Under the pieces are notes generated by a model that made no database searches, was not told the DNA's origin, and saw only the letters and a program-made list of their open reading frames with translations. 64,000 bases of DNA from Metarhizium brunneum (taxonomy: Eukaryota > Ascomycota > Sordariomycetes > Hypocreales > Clavicipitaceae). Numbering within the stretch: position 1 is the first letter of the stretch; each line of letters starts with the position of its first letter. This document shows positions 23,141 to 35,201 of this stretch, in pieces. Both the position numbers and the translations under genes were made by a program. The stretch covers positions 5,828,001 to 5,892,000 of the forward strand of contig NC_089422.1 of the NCBI RefSeq assembly GCF_013426205.1, given 5' to 3'.

Positions 23141-25264
23141 ATTGATCACAAATATCAATTGTATTGCACATCCTTGTGAGAGCGAGTTGCAAGACTGAGA
23201 AGCTGGGAGTGTGCGATGTAGTGGGCAGGCATCGCGCGAGGCTAAAACCCGCATCACGTGACCACCCTTTACAGTCGGAGCTTCCTTCCCTCCAAGGTTC
23301 TTACGTGGTGGTTTCTTGTTCGTGTGCCTTGATTCCCACGCTCTTCGAATTGAGGGGAGAAGAAGCAAGATACCTCCGCGTCGGTGCAATTGAACACGGT
23401 AGCTGGCGAGACCACAGTTTATTCCGACTTCGTCATGATGAACGCATTCTCCCCCAATGCAAAAAATGTTGATTACTTTACAGGACACCATCCGGGTGCC
23501 GGATTTGTCTCCTGCCGGCGGACTATTCTGCAGGTTCCACCACCTCAGCCTTGTCTATGACCTCAGAAGCGAATTTTGGCATATGCGCCCTGTACAATAC
23601 TCTGTAGTTTTCGTCAACAGCGCGCCATTCATTCCATGTTGCCCGCCAAGCTCTGTATTGCACTAGACTGTGCAATGCCGTGTCTGGTGGCGTCAACATG
23701 CCAACGGCAGAGGAATCAGTACCGCTCTACCCATTCACGCCAGCACCAAGCCGGATGAAGCCATAGTCGCGCTTCTATGATGTCCTGTATCCAACAGCTC
23801 TAGCTTTGTTTTGTCATCTCCAGGCCGGTATTCTGTTTTGCGGGAGCCCGGCAACAACGACACCGTCACCAGCGTCGCGGAGCAGCCTCGTTGGAGTCGT
23901 TAGCCATCCAAGGCACGACGACGACGATAAGATTTGGAATTAATTAGCGCACCTCCAAGCTTTGACCCGTGCGTGCGCCGTCCCCGAAGCAAAGACCAAC
24001 TGCGAAGCAGCTGTGCAGTCGCGCTTTCAAGCTTTGCTCTGGGCCGCCGCGCAGGCCTGGACGATGAAGATGAAGTGCAGATCTTGATCTCGACAATGCC
24101 GCAATTCGACCAAGTGAGACAAAACTAATGCAGTCTGTTGACCACAGCGCTCGGAGCGCGCAGGACCCTGGTTCCCCAATCCCTTGTCCAACCGCCACCT
24201 GCTGGGTTCGTCAAATATTCGTCCGAGGGTCCTGCAACGCAAATTGCAAGGCTGGCAACTGTGGAAGTTCAAGCACAGGTTCTAAGATTGTACCAGACGG
24301 ATAGATGATGGACTCGCGGAGCTCATGGGCCGTTGGCGTGACGGCGCAAGGCGCTTGCGGCAAAACGGGACCTTCAATGTTGTTTACAACCAGGCGCAAC
24401 CCCCATTTTGCAATTTTTTGTTTTAGCCCATAACTCGAGCGCCTTCCCCAGCTTTGGGCCCGACTTGACGGATCCGAGGCCTCGCCTGCTCTCCACCTTG
24501 TCGTCCGGCATCCACGGCTGTTGGCTCTGATCGCGATCTGCCGGGTACATGCCGATATCCAACCTGCAGTTTCTCCCGATAGCTATGGGCCAGCTTGCAT
24601 TTGTCATTATGAATTTATGACATCTCCATAGCAAGTCGGCCCACGCAGCATAGTGATCAGATGACGGGGCAGTATACTGTTTGTATTACTCTAGTAACTA
24701 CCGAGTATCAAAGTGCCAACGCAACACACAGACCTTTTCGTCGCGCAGACTGCAGACTGCAGCAATCTCCCGTTCAACTCGACAGGGGGGCCGCAGGGGA
24801 CTGACTGCACAGAGCTCTTCACGAACAAGAACTTGGTACCCAGGCGGATGTTCTGGCTGGCGGGCAGACACCTTGCTGGCCCCGTTTCGACAGGGCCAAG
24901 CCAAGACTTTCCTTGCCGAAGCTCTCTTCTCGATTCCATTATACCTGCCGAGTAGAGCGTCTAGCTTCTCGGAGCCTTCTCAGCCGGGTGTCCTCTTCCC
25001 GTCGTTGACAAGCCCCAAGTTGTTGTGGAGTCTCGTGTCGTAGACATCGCAAGAAGGTGCAAACCACACGACGCCCAGGTGCATGTTGGGTCGCACTTTT
25101 CTGCTGCCAAGCGTGGTTCGGCGTTTGTCGTCGTGTCCACTTGGTGTAGATGATGGCAACAGGACGAACGGTTGACTCTTCATGGCCCCAGCAGACCCGG
25201 CATGACTCTATGACGACTATATCAGATCCAAGTCACGGCAGCCACGACCATCGTTTACTAGTAG

Positions 25265-25271
25265 TATATAT
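25265..25271 (+). promoter_or_regulatory. Possible TATA element of the alpha/beta hydrolase
   Basis: TATATAT lies about 190 bp before the ATG at 25455, upstream of a C/T-rich leader. The position is plausible but the evidence is weak. Confidence 0.3.
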
Positions 25272-25454
25272 GAAGACCGTGTCTGCAGCTTGATTCACAC
25301 CCTTGTCCCAGATCTCATCCCCCTTTCCAGTTCTCCAGTACCATTGGCATATTTATTTTTTTTCTTGTTTTTTGAGTCAGCTCCCACTCCGTACTGAGAC
25401 TCAGAGCCGTCGTCTGGAAAAAATTCACCCAGTACACATACACATCACACAACC

Positions 25455-26696
25455 ATGTTGAAGCCGGGACTGATCTTGATACTGGCCGCCGTGGCTTCGG
25501 CCCGTCAGTGCCAGAATATCACAGTCCCAGTCTCCATCAGCTCGCGCAATGGTGTTTTCGACATGGCCCCCCCTTCCACCGATATCGACGTCACCAACTT
25601 GTTCTTGAGAATGGCGTGGCCTGGAAACAACGGCACCGCCAACCTACTGAAAGGAGTGAGTTCAAGTCAAGTGCCCAACGCCCGTCGCCATCACTAACCA
25701 ATGTCCGGTACAGTACAAGACGGTGTCTGGAAACTACACGCTCGCCGCCACGTATTGCGAGCCCGACAACGGCCCCGGCCACGCGCTCCAGATCCTCACG
25801 CACGGCGTTGGCTTCGACCGCAGCTACTGGGACTTTTCCTTTGCCAACTACAACTACAGCTACGTGAACCGGGCCCTCGACGCCGGCTACTCAACCCTCA
25901 CCTGGGACCGCCTGGGCATCGGCCACTCCTCCCACGGCGACGACCCCGTCAACGAGATTCAAATCTTTCTCGAAATCGCCGCCCTCAAGGCCCTGACGGA
26001 CACGGCGCGCGGCGGACAGCTGCGCGGCGTCGCGCACAAGTTCAACAAGTTCGTCCACCTGGGACACTCGTTCGGCTCGGCCATGACCTACGCCCTCACG
26101 GCCCTGCACCCCGACATCACCGACGCCATCGTCCTCACCGGCTTCAGCCAGGTGCCCCAGTTCCTGGCCTACTTTGTGCTCGGCGCAAACTTTGCCCCCG
26201 TCGCCGACAACCACCTCCTCGCCGGGCACTACGCCGCCGGCTACGTCGCGCCCAGGGACAGCATCGGCGTCCACATCAACTTCTTTGGCCCGGGCGACTT
26301 TGACCCCGAGGTGCTCAGGGTGGCTACCCAGACAGGCCAGCCCGCCGCCGTGGGAGAGCTGCTGACCGTCGGCTCCGTGCCCAAGTCGAGCGAGTTTCCC
26401 GGCCCCGTCATGATCATCACCGGTGGTAAGTGTCGATAGGCTATGTCCCCTGTACACTTCAGCAGCTGACACGTTTGGCAGATCGCGACATCCCCTTTTG
26501 CGGCGGCAACTGCATGAACACCATGGCTATCAACGGCTCCGCGCCCAACCTGGTCGAGTACTCCAGAGACAGCTTCAAAAAGGCATCTGCCTTCCAGGCC
26601 ACGGTGGTGCCCAACGCCGGCCACGGCTTGAATTACAACTACAATGCGCCGGATGTGTATAGGGCCATTACCGACTTTATCAAGGCCAGTGTCTAG
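25455..26696 (+). CDS. Secreted alpha/beta hydrolase
   Basis: Three exons: 25455-25655, 25714-26425, 26482-26696, with introns 25656-25713 (GTGAGT...TACAG) and 26426-26481 (GTAAGT...GGCAG), giving 375 residues. The N-terminus MLKPGLILILAAVASARQC is a signal peptide. Fold markers: LTHGVGFDRSYW (oxyanion-hole HG), nucleophile elbow VHLGHSFGS (Ser186), a likely acid in TGDRDIPFCGG (created by the second splice), and catalytic His in PNAGHGLNYNY. Several N-x-S/T sites (NIT, NGT, NYT, NYS, NGS) fit a secreted glycoprotein. Such proteins act as esterases or lipases or, in some clusters, on polyketide-type products; the substrate is unknown. No biosynthetic genes adjoin. Third positions are very GC-rich. 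Confidence 0.88.
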
Positions 26697-28633
26697 ACAT
26701 GACATTTGCGGCGGTTCTTTTGCGCTTCTCGTACAAAGTTTCGAGCGGTATTTACAACAGTCTCAGTCTCCTACAGTGTAATTCTTTCTTCAACTAGCAC
26801 ATAGAATTGACTTGCAAAAAAAAAAAATTGAAATCAATACTCATGGCTCTTGACACCCCTTGAAGTGCTGGGACATCTCATCCCTTGGCAGGCTGCTCAC
26901 TGCTGCTGAGCGCCACACGGGTCGGGTTGAGAGAAAAATCCTACTCAAACAAAGCAATTGCAGATGAATGACACCATGTCCCGCCTGGATTGCTTTTGAG
27001 AGGCGAGACATGGACCGCCAAAAACCACCTTGCTTGCCGAAAGAAGAAACTTGCTTGAGACATGCAGCCGCAACGGCCACTTGATTGTGTGGTTTGTCAC
27101 GCCGGCCCACGGACTATCAGACGGCGCGGTCGTAAAGAAGCAAGCATGTGTCTGTGCCATGTATGTACGACCTGCGCTCGGGATTCTATTGAAATTGGTG
27201 TTTTTTTTTTCCGCGGTCACACAGCGATGGGTATTTCGGCACCGGCTACATCGTCGCGCAAGGGTTTGTAATGGGGATGCTGCGATTGCCGAGCGTGACG
27301 TGCATGCCGGGACCGGTGAGGCGGCCTTGATAAAAAAAATCTAACTTTCATTTTTCGTGTGACGAGTCTTTCCAGGACGTATTTCCATTGTAAGCATCAA
27401 TTTGGGGGAACGGAGTAGGCGCGTGTTGAACTTGGTACGGGAGCAGATGAGGCTGTTTCATTCCTTGACTCACTTGGGACTCGCGTGCTTTGACCTTTTG
27501 GTCTCAGATAGATGAGTGCCCGTGGACAAAACACGTTGCCGTGCCTTTACGACTCGTGCCCTCGTCGCAAGCTCAAGGGCCTCTGAATCCCGTACGAGGC
27601 GCAAAGTCTCTGAATTTTTGCCCTGTCCACGTGGCGCGCTCCCTCGTCCGTTGGCCGGGTCTGGCTTTGCCTTGTGCGTCGCCGGGTCTCGTCTGTTTCG
27701 CGCGGCTGCCACGTCGTGCGAGCCCGAGACGTCGTTGACTAGGTGGTCAAGTGCGAGCAATGGTTGCGGTTTGCCGTTGAACCGGCCGGACGATGGGGGT
27801 GAATCCCAGGTTTGCCCCGGATCACGACAATGGGACACGCGGAGGTGAAGGGAGGCGCCCTCGTGATCGTCTGGCAGTGTTGGACGTGGCCGCTGTGTGA
27901 AACACAGACGACGTGGCTGTCCTTGTTGTCGGAAAGTGTCTTCGGTGCTCGCCTAGTCGCCTTTGCCCGTTGGAGAACCTTGTCTGTTTGCAGGGCGAGG
28001 AAGCCCCCCTCGCTCCTGTGATCTGTCCGGCTACGAAGGTGACACGGTGAAGTTGACGCTGGCCTCGATGTGTGTCTGCAGGGCGCGTCGGCGAGGGGAG
28101 GCGGCGAGGGGGGTCAATTGACCGTGATGGGGAAATTCTTGGCCGAGGGCGGCGTATTGAGCGACAACCTTGGCTGCCTGGTGAGTTCCGGGTCGACCAG
28201 GGCATCGGTTTTTGGTAGAAACAATGATTCAGGGTTCAGCAACAAGGCCCGCGCTGGCAACGGGAAACATGGCGGTGGCGAGAGGTGAGAGGTGAGAGGT
28301 TGACAAGTCCGGTGAGTGAGATCAATTGACATGACATGGAGGCACATGTGCCCCTCACTGGCACACTCGGCCTCCAAACTTAATTCCCTCATCATCGTCA
28401 CGGGCATGGTTGACTCTTGATCTAGATCCAGAGCCCGACACGACATCACGCCCTTGTGTCAAACGCCGTCAAACACCGACAGGCAGTATAGTCACTATAG
28501 TGGCAGTGGTGCACACTGCAAGGTATATAAGCAGCGTCATGCGCCATCCTCTGCGACAAATCGCTCTCTAAATACCCTGATTCCCATCTGTAATTCTCGC
28601 CAAAGCACAAACTCCCTTCGCAGCAAGGTCAAG
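26697..28633. other. Intergenic, 1.9 kb
   Basis: An A-run lies at 26815-26827 and a T-run at 27201-27211. Frames at 27470-27838 (both strands) overlap and have biased composition without domains. No gene is supported. Confidence 0.5.
28524..28531 (+). promoter_or_regulatory. TATA box of the SnoaL-like gene
   Basis: TATATAAG lies about 105 bp before the ATG at 28634, a typical fungal distance, followed by a CAAA/CTC-rich leader. Confidence 0.55.
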
Positions 28634-29170
28634 ATGAGCCAACAAGGCAAGCCGCCCTATCCCCCGTTTACCGCCGAGACGGCCAGGATCAAGGTCAAGG
28701 CAGCACAGGATGCCTGGAACACAAAGTAAGTGGCCGTGTGGTACATGGACCCGGGTCTATCAAGTCTGCGGAGAAGATAAAAACTAAGGGCCAAAAGGGA
28801 TCCTGATGTCATCAAGATGGCGTACACGCCCGACTCGATCTGGCGCAACCGCGACCAGTTTCTCGTCGGCCGCGATGCCATCAGGGAATTCCTCTCCAAG
28901 AAGTGGGACAAGGAGCAGGGATATCGCCTGCGCAAGGAGCTGTTTGCCTTCACCGACGACAAGATCGCCGTGCAGTTTTGGTACGAGTGGCACGATGAGT
29001 CGGGCCAGTGGTGGCGCACCTACGGACTCGAGGACTGGACGTTTGCCGACAATGGCTTGATGAGGAAGCGCCAGATGAGTGGAAACGATGTCAAGATTGC
29101 CGAGGAGGAGCGATGGTACAAGGATGGTGTCGACGTGAATAGCGTCGAAATATCGGAGAGGCATTGGTAG
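28634..29170 (+). CDS. SnoaL/NTF2-fold protein, DUF1348 family
   Basis: Two exons: 28634-28725 and 28798-29170, with intron 28726-28797 (72 nt, GTAAGT...AAAAG), giving 154 residues. The join makes AWNTKDPDVIKMAYTPDS, which matches the family's opening. WRNRDQFLVGRDAI, FWYEWHDESGQWWRTYG and DGLMRKRQMSGNDV are the other conserved blocks. The family (nuclear transport factor 2-like fold, DUF1348/SnoaL-like) has small one-domain proteins of about 150 residues in bacteria and fungi. Their biochemical role is unclear; some relatives are polyketide cyclases or isomerases. No signal peptide, so probably cytosolic. TATA box, short leader and length all agree. Confidence 0.9.
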
Positions 29171-31577
29171 GAAGCGAAACTATCCATGTTCCGCGCCCAG
29201 AGCAGGCCTGGCAAGGTTGGCCGATTTGGAACAGTTACTCGTCTGTCCGTATAGTCTATATCGCTCGTATTCAATCCAGATTTGTTTTGACTGTCCTTGA
29301 GTCCCTGGGAGGTGCAGCATCGGTGATATACGGAATCTGGAAACATACAAAGCCCGGGCTACCGGGGCAAATTATAAGCGAGCACTGAGGTGTGTGCTTA
29401 AGCCGGGACGCCCATCGTATGTCCCAAGATGGCCTGATTTGCAACCATGAGACATGTATTTAGCCTTGTGGAAGGGCGCGACTTGACCTTTGGGCCTCTC
29501 TCATTGTCCTAGCCATCGACTACACAAGTGCAGCCCGCCGGCGACGGCAAGCAGTCCATGTCCCGAGTGTCTGGTCCTATTTAAAATAGGTACATATGTA
29601 GAGTAATTTAAAAGTGTACAACGCTATATTCAGCCTAGTGCGTCGGGGTTTGTTAGAAGAATCCAAATGTCCCTTCCCTCGGTGACCCCATCACCACTCC
29701 CCGAAGACATAAGACCTCGGCGGTGGGCATCGCAATGGCTACTGTTTCACTTTATTAGTGGAGAATTGCGAGTCGCACTTCTTCATGCGTTGAATATGTT
29801 TCCATCCTCATCAGTACTCTTCATCAGTCGACTGACCAGAGGAAGCAGAAGCGCCGGTGAATCGTCATTGCCACACGATCTGCCATTCGCCAGTGACGCA
29901 TGCCATATTAGCAAAGACATTCCCTCTAAACTTTGTTACGAATAAGCGAGTCCGGGAGAAAATGTATGCGAGACTACTAGTGTCCAGTGCTTTGTTGAGC
30001 TTTCCGGTCGGCAAACATACAACAGGGCGGGCAGATGGCGAAGTAGCGATATGACTTGATCCATCTAGCCCAGTCCACGCATGCTCTCGGGAGTAATAGA
30101 TAGTCAGCCACCTTTGGGTGGTTCCTTGATGAGTTTTTCATCAAGATACATCTGGGTTAGAAATATGTAGTCACGTACGGCCGCCACCCTGGTGTCCTGG
30201 GAGTACGTGACGTCTCTGAGAGATATCATGACTCGGCACAGAAATGCCAGTGTACAAGTTTTATTTGTTACATTCGTATAAAGAGATGACAGTTGCGAAA
30301 ATACGGCGAGACTCGAGTCGTATGTGAAAATACAGAAAAAAGCACGTGAATTCTCGCCAATGGGTCCAATGATGATTTCCCCTTCATGTGGCGCCACGGG
30401 CCCGGATACGTCTAGTCAATAGTTTATATTCCTGACATTCATACCTTCCCTCAGTGACGGGTTCTTGTCACAGCTTTTACAACTTGTGAATACCCAGCAA
30501 GACCAACGACAAGGGCAAGAGAGTCTTGACGGCGTTCATCCTACACGGAACATGTCATTTCGGCATGTCACGGCGGTATTGCCACCCAACAGGGACCATA
30601 TAAAGACGTCTGGTCTAAATATTATTTCTATAGCCATCGCTCTCAGAGGGGGTATTTGTTCCAACTTCGCCGACCCGTCAACAACGCTGTGCTTTTAATT
30701 GGACATCAACATGGTCATTTGCAGCTCTTCGATGGACCAGATCCGCCGTTGAAACAGCTCATCCGCTGAAGCCACTTACTAATCGTTCCTAACACCAGAC
30801 CCCTTGCGTGAAATAAGTTCGACGGCTTGAAATAGAATGGTATGGAGTGCAGCAGGGACAGGTCAGACGTTTTGCGAGCAAGTACCCTACACTAGAAGCA
30901 GATTTCTTTTCCAGCACGCGTCCATTTCTACTTGGGTATTGAACGCGCTCTCATCTCAGCCCTAGCAAACGATAGACTTGGCGCGTGTGCTGAGAGACAA
31001 AGGTCTCACTCTACTAACAACCATTGGATGATCTTAGCCCAGATCCAGCACACAATCAGACACATGCTGGGACGTTTGTTCCTTTTCGGGATTCGCCGCA
31101 TCAATCACTCGCGCATAAAGGAAAAATCAATGTAGCAAATGCATGCATTATGAGGACTAATTTGGACCAAGAGCGAACGCCGCACTCTATGTGTAAAGTT
31201 CTTTCCTTCAGACGGGCCAACTCGTACACGCAGACCAGGCTAGTATACAAGTAAGAAGAATCATGCTCATGACACGCTTGCTTCTGCAGCAGCAAGCACC
31301 CGATGCAACTTGTGGTAATACAGTCGCCAAGCAAGATTACATTTCCATCTAAACCCATCCCCGTAGAAGTGAAAAATAAAAAAAGAATACCAGACTCTCT
31401 TGTCGTTCCAAAGCAGAATTTATCCTCCAACAAACATAGTCATATTAGGTTTTTGAGGACCAGTCCGAGGTGAGTCGTTCCCACCAAGAGCTTATATCGC
31501 TATAAATCTCTCCATACAATATATGTACTGTTGCCGAAATCCCAGCGGCACACGGGGGGATCCCATCGGCGGACCTG
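29171..31577. other. Intergenic, 2.4 kb
   Basis: Frames at 29667-29945 plus, 30104-30397 minus and 31101-31433 minus have no recognised features. The stretch is of near-average composition, and I see no repeats of note. Confidence 0.5.
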
Positions 31578-32579
31578 CTACGAGTCGTCGCCCAGCATGA
31601 CCCAAGAATCTGCAGGCGGATTGTCCGCATGCTCCTGCACCTCCCGCTGGGAAGGTGTGTCGTCTAGCTCGCCGTCCGAGAAGCAGTCGTAGTCTGACAG
31701 AGCGTCCAACACCAACTCCGGGGGTTGCGACGTGTCGAGATCGAAAGAAGGCTGTGAAGTCGCAAGTTCGTAAATAACACGCAGGGGGGGCTGCGACTCG
31801 GCCAGCTCCTGGGGCGCATGTTGAATCGCCTCGTCGGCATGCGGCCGAGTCCACGCCATGAGATACTGGGCAAGAACGTCGTCGTCGCCCAGGTCGGAAA
31901 AGGACAGATTGAGGTGCAAGGCCTGGTCTGCGAAACCATCCTTGGCGGCCTTGTGCTTTCGCGTCCGCCTGGCCGGGCGGATTGGGTAGAGGGGCTCATC
32001 GTGCCTGATGCTGTTCAAGTTGAAGCTGTCGCCGCCGCTGCGATCCTGCTCGTCATTGTCGTAGAGCAGCCCCATGCGGTAGAGGTCGGCGACCTGCTGG
32101 TCTTCGTTGGCGGTTTCGACGCGCCGGCGGATATGGATCTTGGACGTAGATGCATACCAGAAAGCATCCTCTCTCTCGAGGGTTGGTCTTCGAACAAGGC
32201 GGCTTCGGTCTGAAGGCAGTTCAATGTCGCTGTATGCAAGATCTCGACCGTCGTCCTGGCCGTCTAGTTTGCGAGGTGTAGGGCCATTGTAATTAGGAAT
32301 CTGGTCTCCTCGATAGGCTGACTTGCCAATGTTGAAGTAGTATTGACGTATGTCTTGCTGGATGTGGGATCGCAAACTGGCTTTATCAAGCTGGCTGTGA
32401 TCTTGGTGACAGTCGGGGAAGATGTCGGTTTGGCCACTTTCGACAAGATGCTTTGCGCCAGCACGCACCAGACGGTTGAGAGAACGATACTGCGGCTTGA
32501 CACCACGGCGATGATGCTGTCGCCTCTGTGCTAGATGGAGGCCATCCTCTCCGGAGAGGCTGTCGGGGATTGGACTCAT
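31578..32579 (-). CDS. Acidic/polar hypothetical protein, unrecognised
   Basis: This is one open exon of 333 residues from the ATG at 32577-32579 (MSPIPDSLSGEDG). The frame remains open to 32720, but only from a TTG. The true start could instead lie in an upstream exon joined before DNVPRYGM. The protein is polar without membrane segments or a signal peptide. Notable parts are a basic, Gln/His/Arg-rich region after the start, a central RRRVETANEDQQVADLYRMG helix, a Lys/Arg cluster (RPARRTRKHKAAKDG) that could be a nuclear localisation signal, and a very acidic C-terminus (DYDCFSDGELDD) ending SWVMLGDDS. The basic-then-acidic layout resembles nuclear or regulatory proteins, but no domain is identified. 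Confidence 0.6.
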   Translation of the reverse strand: MSPIPDSLSGEDGLHLAQRRQHHRRGVKPQYRSLNRLVRAGAKHLVESGQTDIFPDCHQDHSQLDKASLRSHIQQDIRQYYFNIGKSAYRGDQIPNYNGPTPRKLDGQDDGRDLAYSDIELPSDRSRLVRRPTLEREDAFWYASTSKIHIRRRVETANEDQQVADLYRMGLLYDNDEQDRSGGDSFNLNSIRHDEPLYPIRPARRTRKHKAAKDGFADQALHLNLSFSDLGDDDVLAQYLMAWTRPHADEAIQHAPQELAESQPPLRVIYELATSQPSFDLDTSQPPELVLDALSDYDCFSDGELDDTPSQREVQEHADNPPADSWVMLGDDS

Positions 32580-35201
32580 TCCGTAGCGGGGGACGTTGTC
32601 AATTTTTATAAATGTATCAAGAATTGTTCCCGTGCCAGACGTTATTGACAGCGTGTTGGGTAAAACTTGACGCCGTTCTTCTTTGTCCTGGGAAAGTGGT
32701 GGTTGGATGTAGCTTGTCAACGCCAGGGCGTTGTGGTTGTCAAGATGTCAAAGTAGAAGTTCCAGGAACACAACACCCCGCCTTCTGTTTTCCGAAACGG
32801 CCGTGCTTTCTTTCGTCAAGGGCGAGTATCTGTCTAGGGATAGAGGTCGCAAGAGCCGAGTGGAAGCCGATGGACCTTGAGAGACTGATAATGGCCGATG
32901 ACATGGTAGCCGTGGCGACAACGACTTATATCGAGCTGGGTGCTTGCCTCACAGCCGATGCTGTGATTGGCCAGCGATGGAGTCATCTGGGCTGCGCCTT
33001 GCCTGGGCATCCCATTCAGCGATGTCAACACTGAACGCCATTTAGACACGAGTGACGTGTGAGTCATGGGACGTCTCGCCATGCACCCTACAACTTGGAA
33101 CGGTGCCGATTGTCGATGAGCCGCTTCATGCGTCAGCCACTCGGAGTGCACATGTCACAGGCCGAACAGTAGACCCACTTGCGCAGCTGCTGCGGCGCCC
33201 CATTGGTCCAATCGGTCCCAGCTTGGACCCCGCCCTTTGGCACGTCCTCTGCTGCCGGGCGTGATGTCACCTGGAACAGGCTGGGTTCAGTGCCTGTTGG
33301 CTGGCGAGGCACCCAGGTGCCAGCGCCAGCACTTGAGACGGCATCTGGCGGGGGAAACGACATGGACCTGGAAGGACACTTGACCCATTGACCAGACCAG
33401 ACATGGGCCAGACTGGTCTTATCAGTCACTGATGTGGTGACGTGCTGGCCTGGCGCCAATCCTTCCATGTCCAAATATTGGTTTGTCCAGTTACTCCTCC
33501 GACCAGACCTCGCCACCTCTCCAAGAGTCTCGACAAGTCCATCCCCAGGCTCCCCAGGCCGCAAGGCTGACAGTCAAATCGCATCGGCAGGAATGCATTC
33601 AGCTTCGAGTCTTATCGGGGCGACACTCTGTCCATCCGCCCTCCACCGCATGAGGCCCAAGCTGGGCAAACCTGGGACCCATCACCAGTGCGTGAAACCG
33701 TCAATGCGAAGGGATGGGTATTCCTAACGTGACTAATCGACATATTACATGCCTAGGTACCTAATATATGGCAGGAGGGATGACTGGGCCGGATGTTCAT
33801 CCCCCTCTAGTGTGAATGATAGGTGATGGTGGTATTTCTAGCTTTATGGCCCGAGCCTACACTATAGCCTGAGAGAGCTAGAGCCAGAGGCTGGGACATC
33901 GATAGATTGACCAGACGCAACAAAGCAATGACTCTTAGCCCCAAGATCCCTTAGTAATTGCACAAAGAGGTCAGTGGGTACAACTTGGAGTTCTGTCGTT
34001 TTGGTCCAAGCCTCTTGATGACGGTGCTCTCGTCTATCGTCCGTCACCATCCTGCACTATCCCGCTTTCGTCCATGCTCCAGAAAGGGCGAGTGAATATG
34101 TATCCGGTGCAGCTCGACACGAGGGGCCTGTTCTTTTCTTTACACTCATGCATGGCAAGGGGCCAAAATGACGCACCGTGATTGCCTCGAGATGATACAG
34201 TACCGCGGATATTATCAACAGCAAGGCTTCCAGCACGGAAATGCAAGGGGGAATGACTAATGCGGCCATTACTATTGTCCCAATGGGACACGCCGCGTCA
34301 GTCAGCAACCGCTGGAAATTCCTCCGAGAACCCAAGCTGCGGACAAGTTTTGAGTTGTTCCCACGACACTGCCAAGCGCGGCTGACTCTACGATGCCTCC
34401 GAAAGTCCCGCGGACCTGCTGGCAGCCACAAATGCGTCTCGGCTGGATGAGGCACTGCTATCCTCTGTGCCCAAGGCGGTACCGAGCCCTACTCTGACTG
34501 GCGATCCGGGGAAACTCGCCGCTGGTGACGGGTTTGGCTTGAATGCCTGATACCAGACATGCTTCAATGTTCGAAGGTTGTGTTTTGGGCCCCGACCGTC
34601 ACGAATTGAGACCAGAGTCCTTACGAGGCTTGGTTTCGACAAGTGCATAGGAGCTAGTGGACACATCCAGGTTGTCGCTTATTATAATGCTCTTATTTCT
34701 GACGCATATGGAGATCCTGTGCGGATAACGATTTGCTGTGAGTTGATGCAGAAGAAAAACAAGAAAGCAGTGGGGTGGTAGTTGCATCGATACTTCCTCG
34801 TACGCCTCATTGTATACCTCGGGGGTCAGTTTTGGCCAGTACTTCAGAAAAGTCTTTTGCCCGAGCGAGGACTGGCGAGGAATTTGGGCACTCCCAGCCT
34901 GGATTGTTGGCCACAAACCTCGGAAGGGCCGTAAACAGCCCGAGAAAAAGAGTAGTTGGCCAGAAAGAACACCTGCTGCTGCTCGATGTACCATGCTGTA
35001 TTATACTCAAGTACATGGAATAATTATGTAACTCTGAGACTGGTAAATACATCCCACTCATAGACTGAAGCAAGCGGACACGAGGAAGCGAGCAGTTCAA
35101 GGTACAGTATTGAGATTTACATTATCATTACATATATCCACGCCGGCATTTCGTCGTCCAAAGCGTCCAGCGCAACAAATTCCGTACCGCGATGCCTCCA
35201 G
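32580..35201. other. Intergenic, 2.6 kb
   Basis: Frames on both strands (33133-33564 minus, 34057-34455 minus, 34599-34994 minus) have no coherent features. An inverted pair GACCAG/CTGGTC lies near 33392-33418. No gene is supported. Confidence 0.45.

Larger units (their letters stand above)
20299..25454. other. Gene-poor stretch, 5.2 kb
   Basis: No frame here shows a domain or a convincing splice structure. The longest overlap (20906-21544 minus and 21164-21730 plus) has no recognisable content. The stretch holds three TACGGAGTA copies (20740-20748, 22413-22421, 23012-23020), two adjacent palindromes at 22681-22705 and a 14-bp tandem duplication at 23113-23140. It could be ordinary spacer, a non-coding RNA locus or remains of an old insertion. 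Confidence 0.45.

Noticed and set aside
25701..26472. Arg-rich plus frame and minus frame over the alpha/beta hydrolase
   Set aside because: They are shadows of a GC-rich coding exon; only the hydrolase frame has catalytic motifs and correct splicing.
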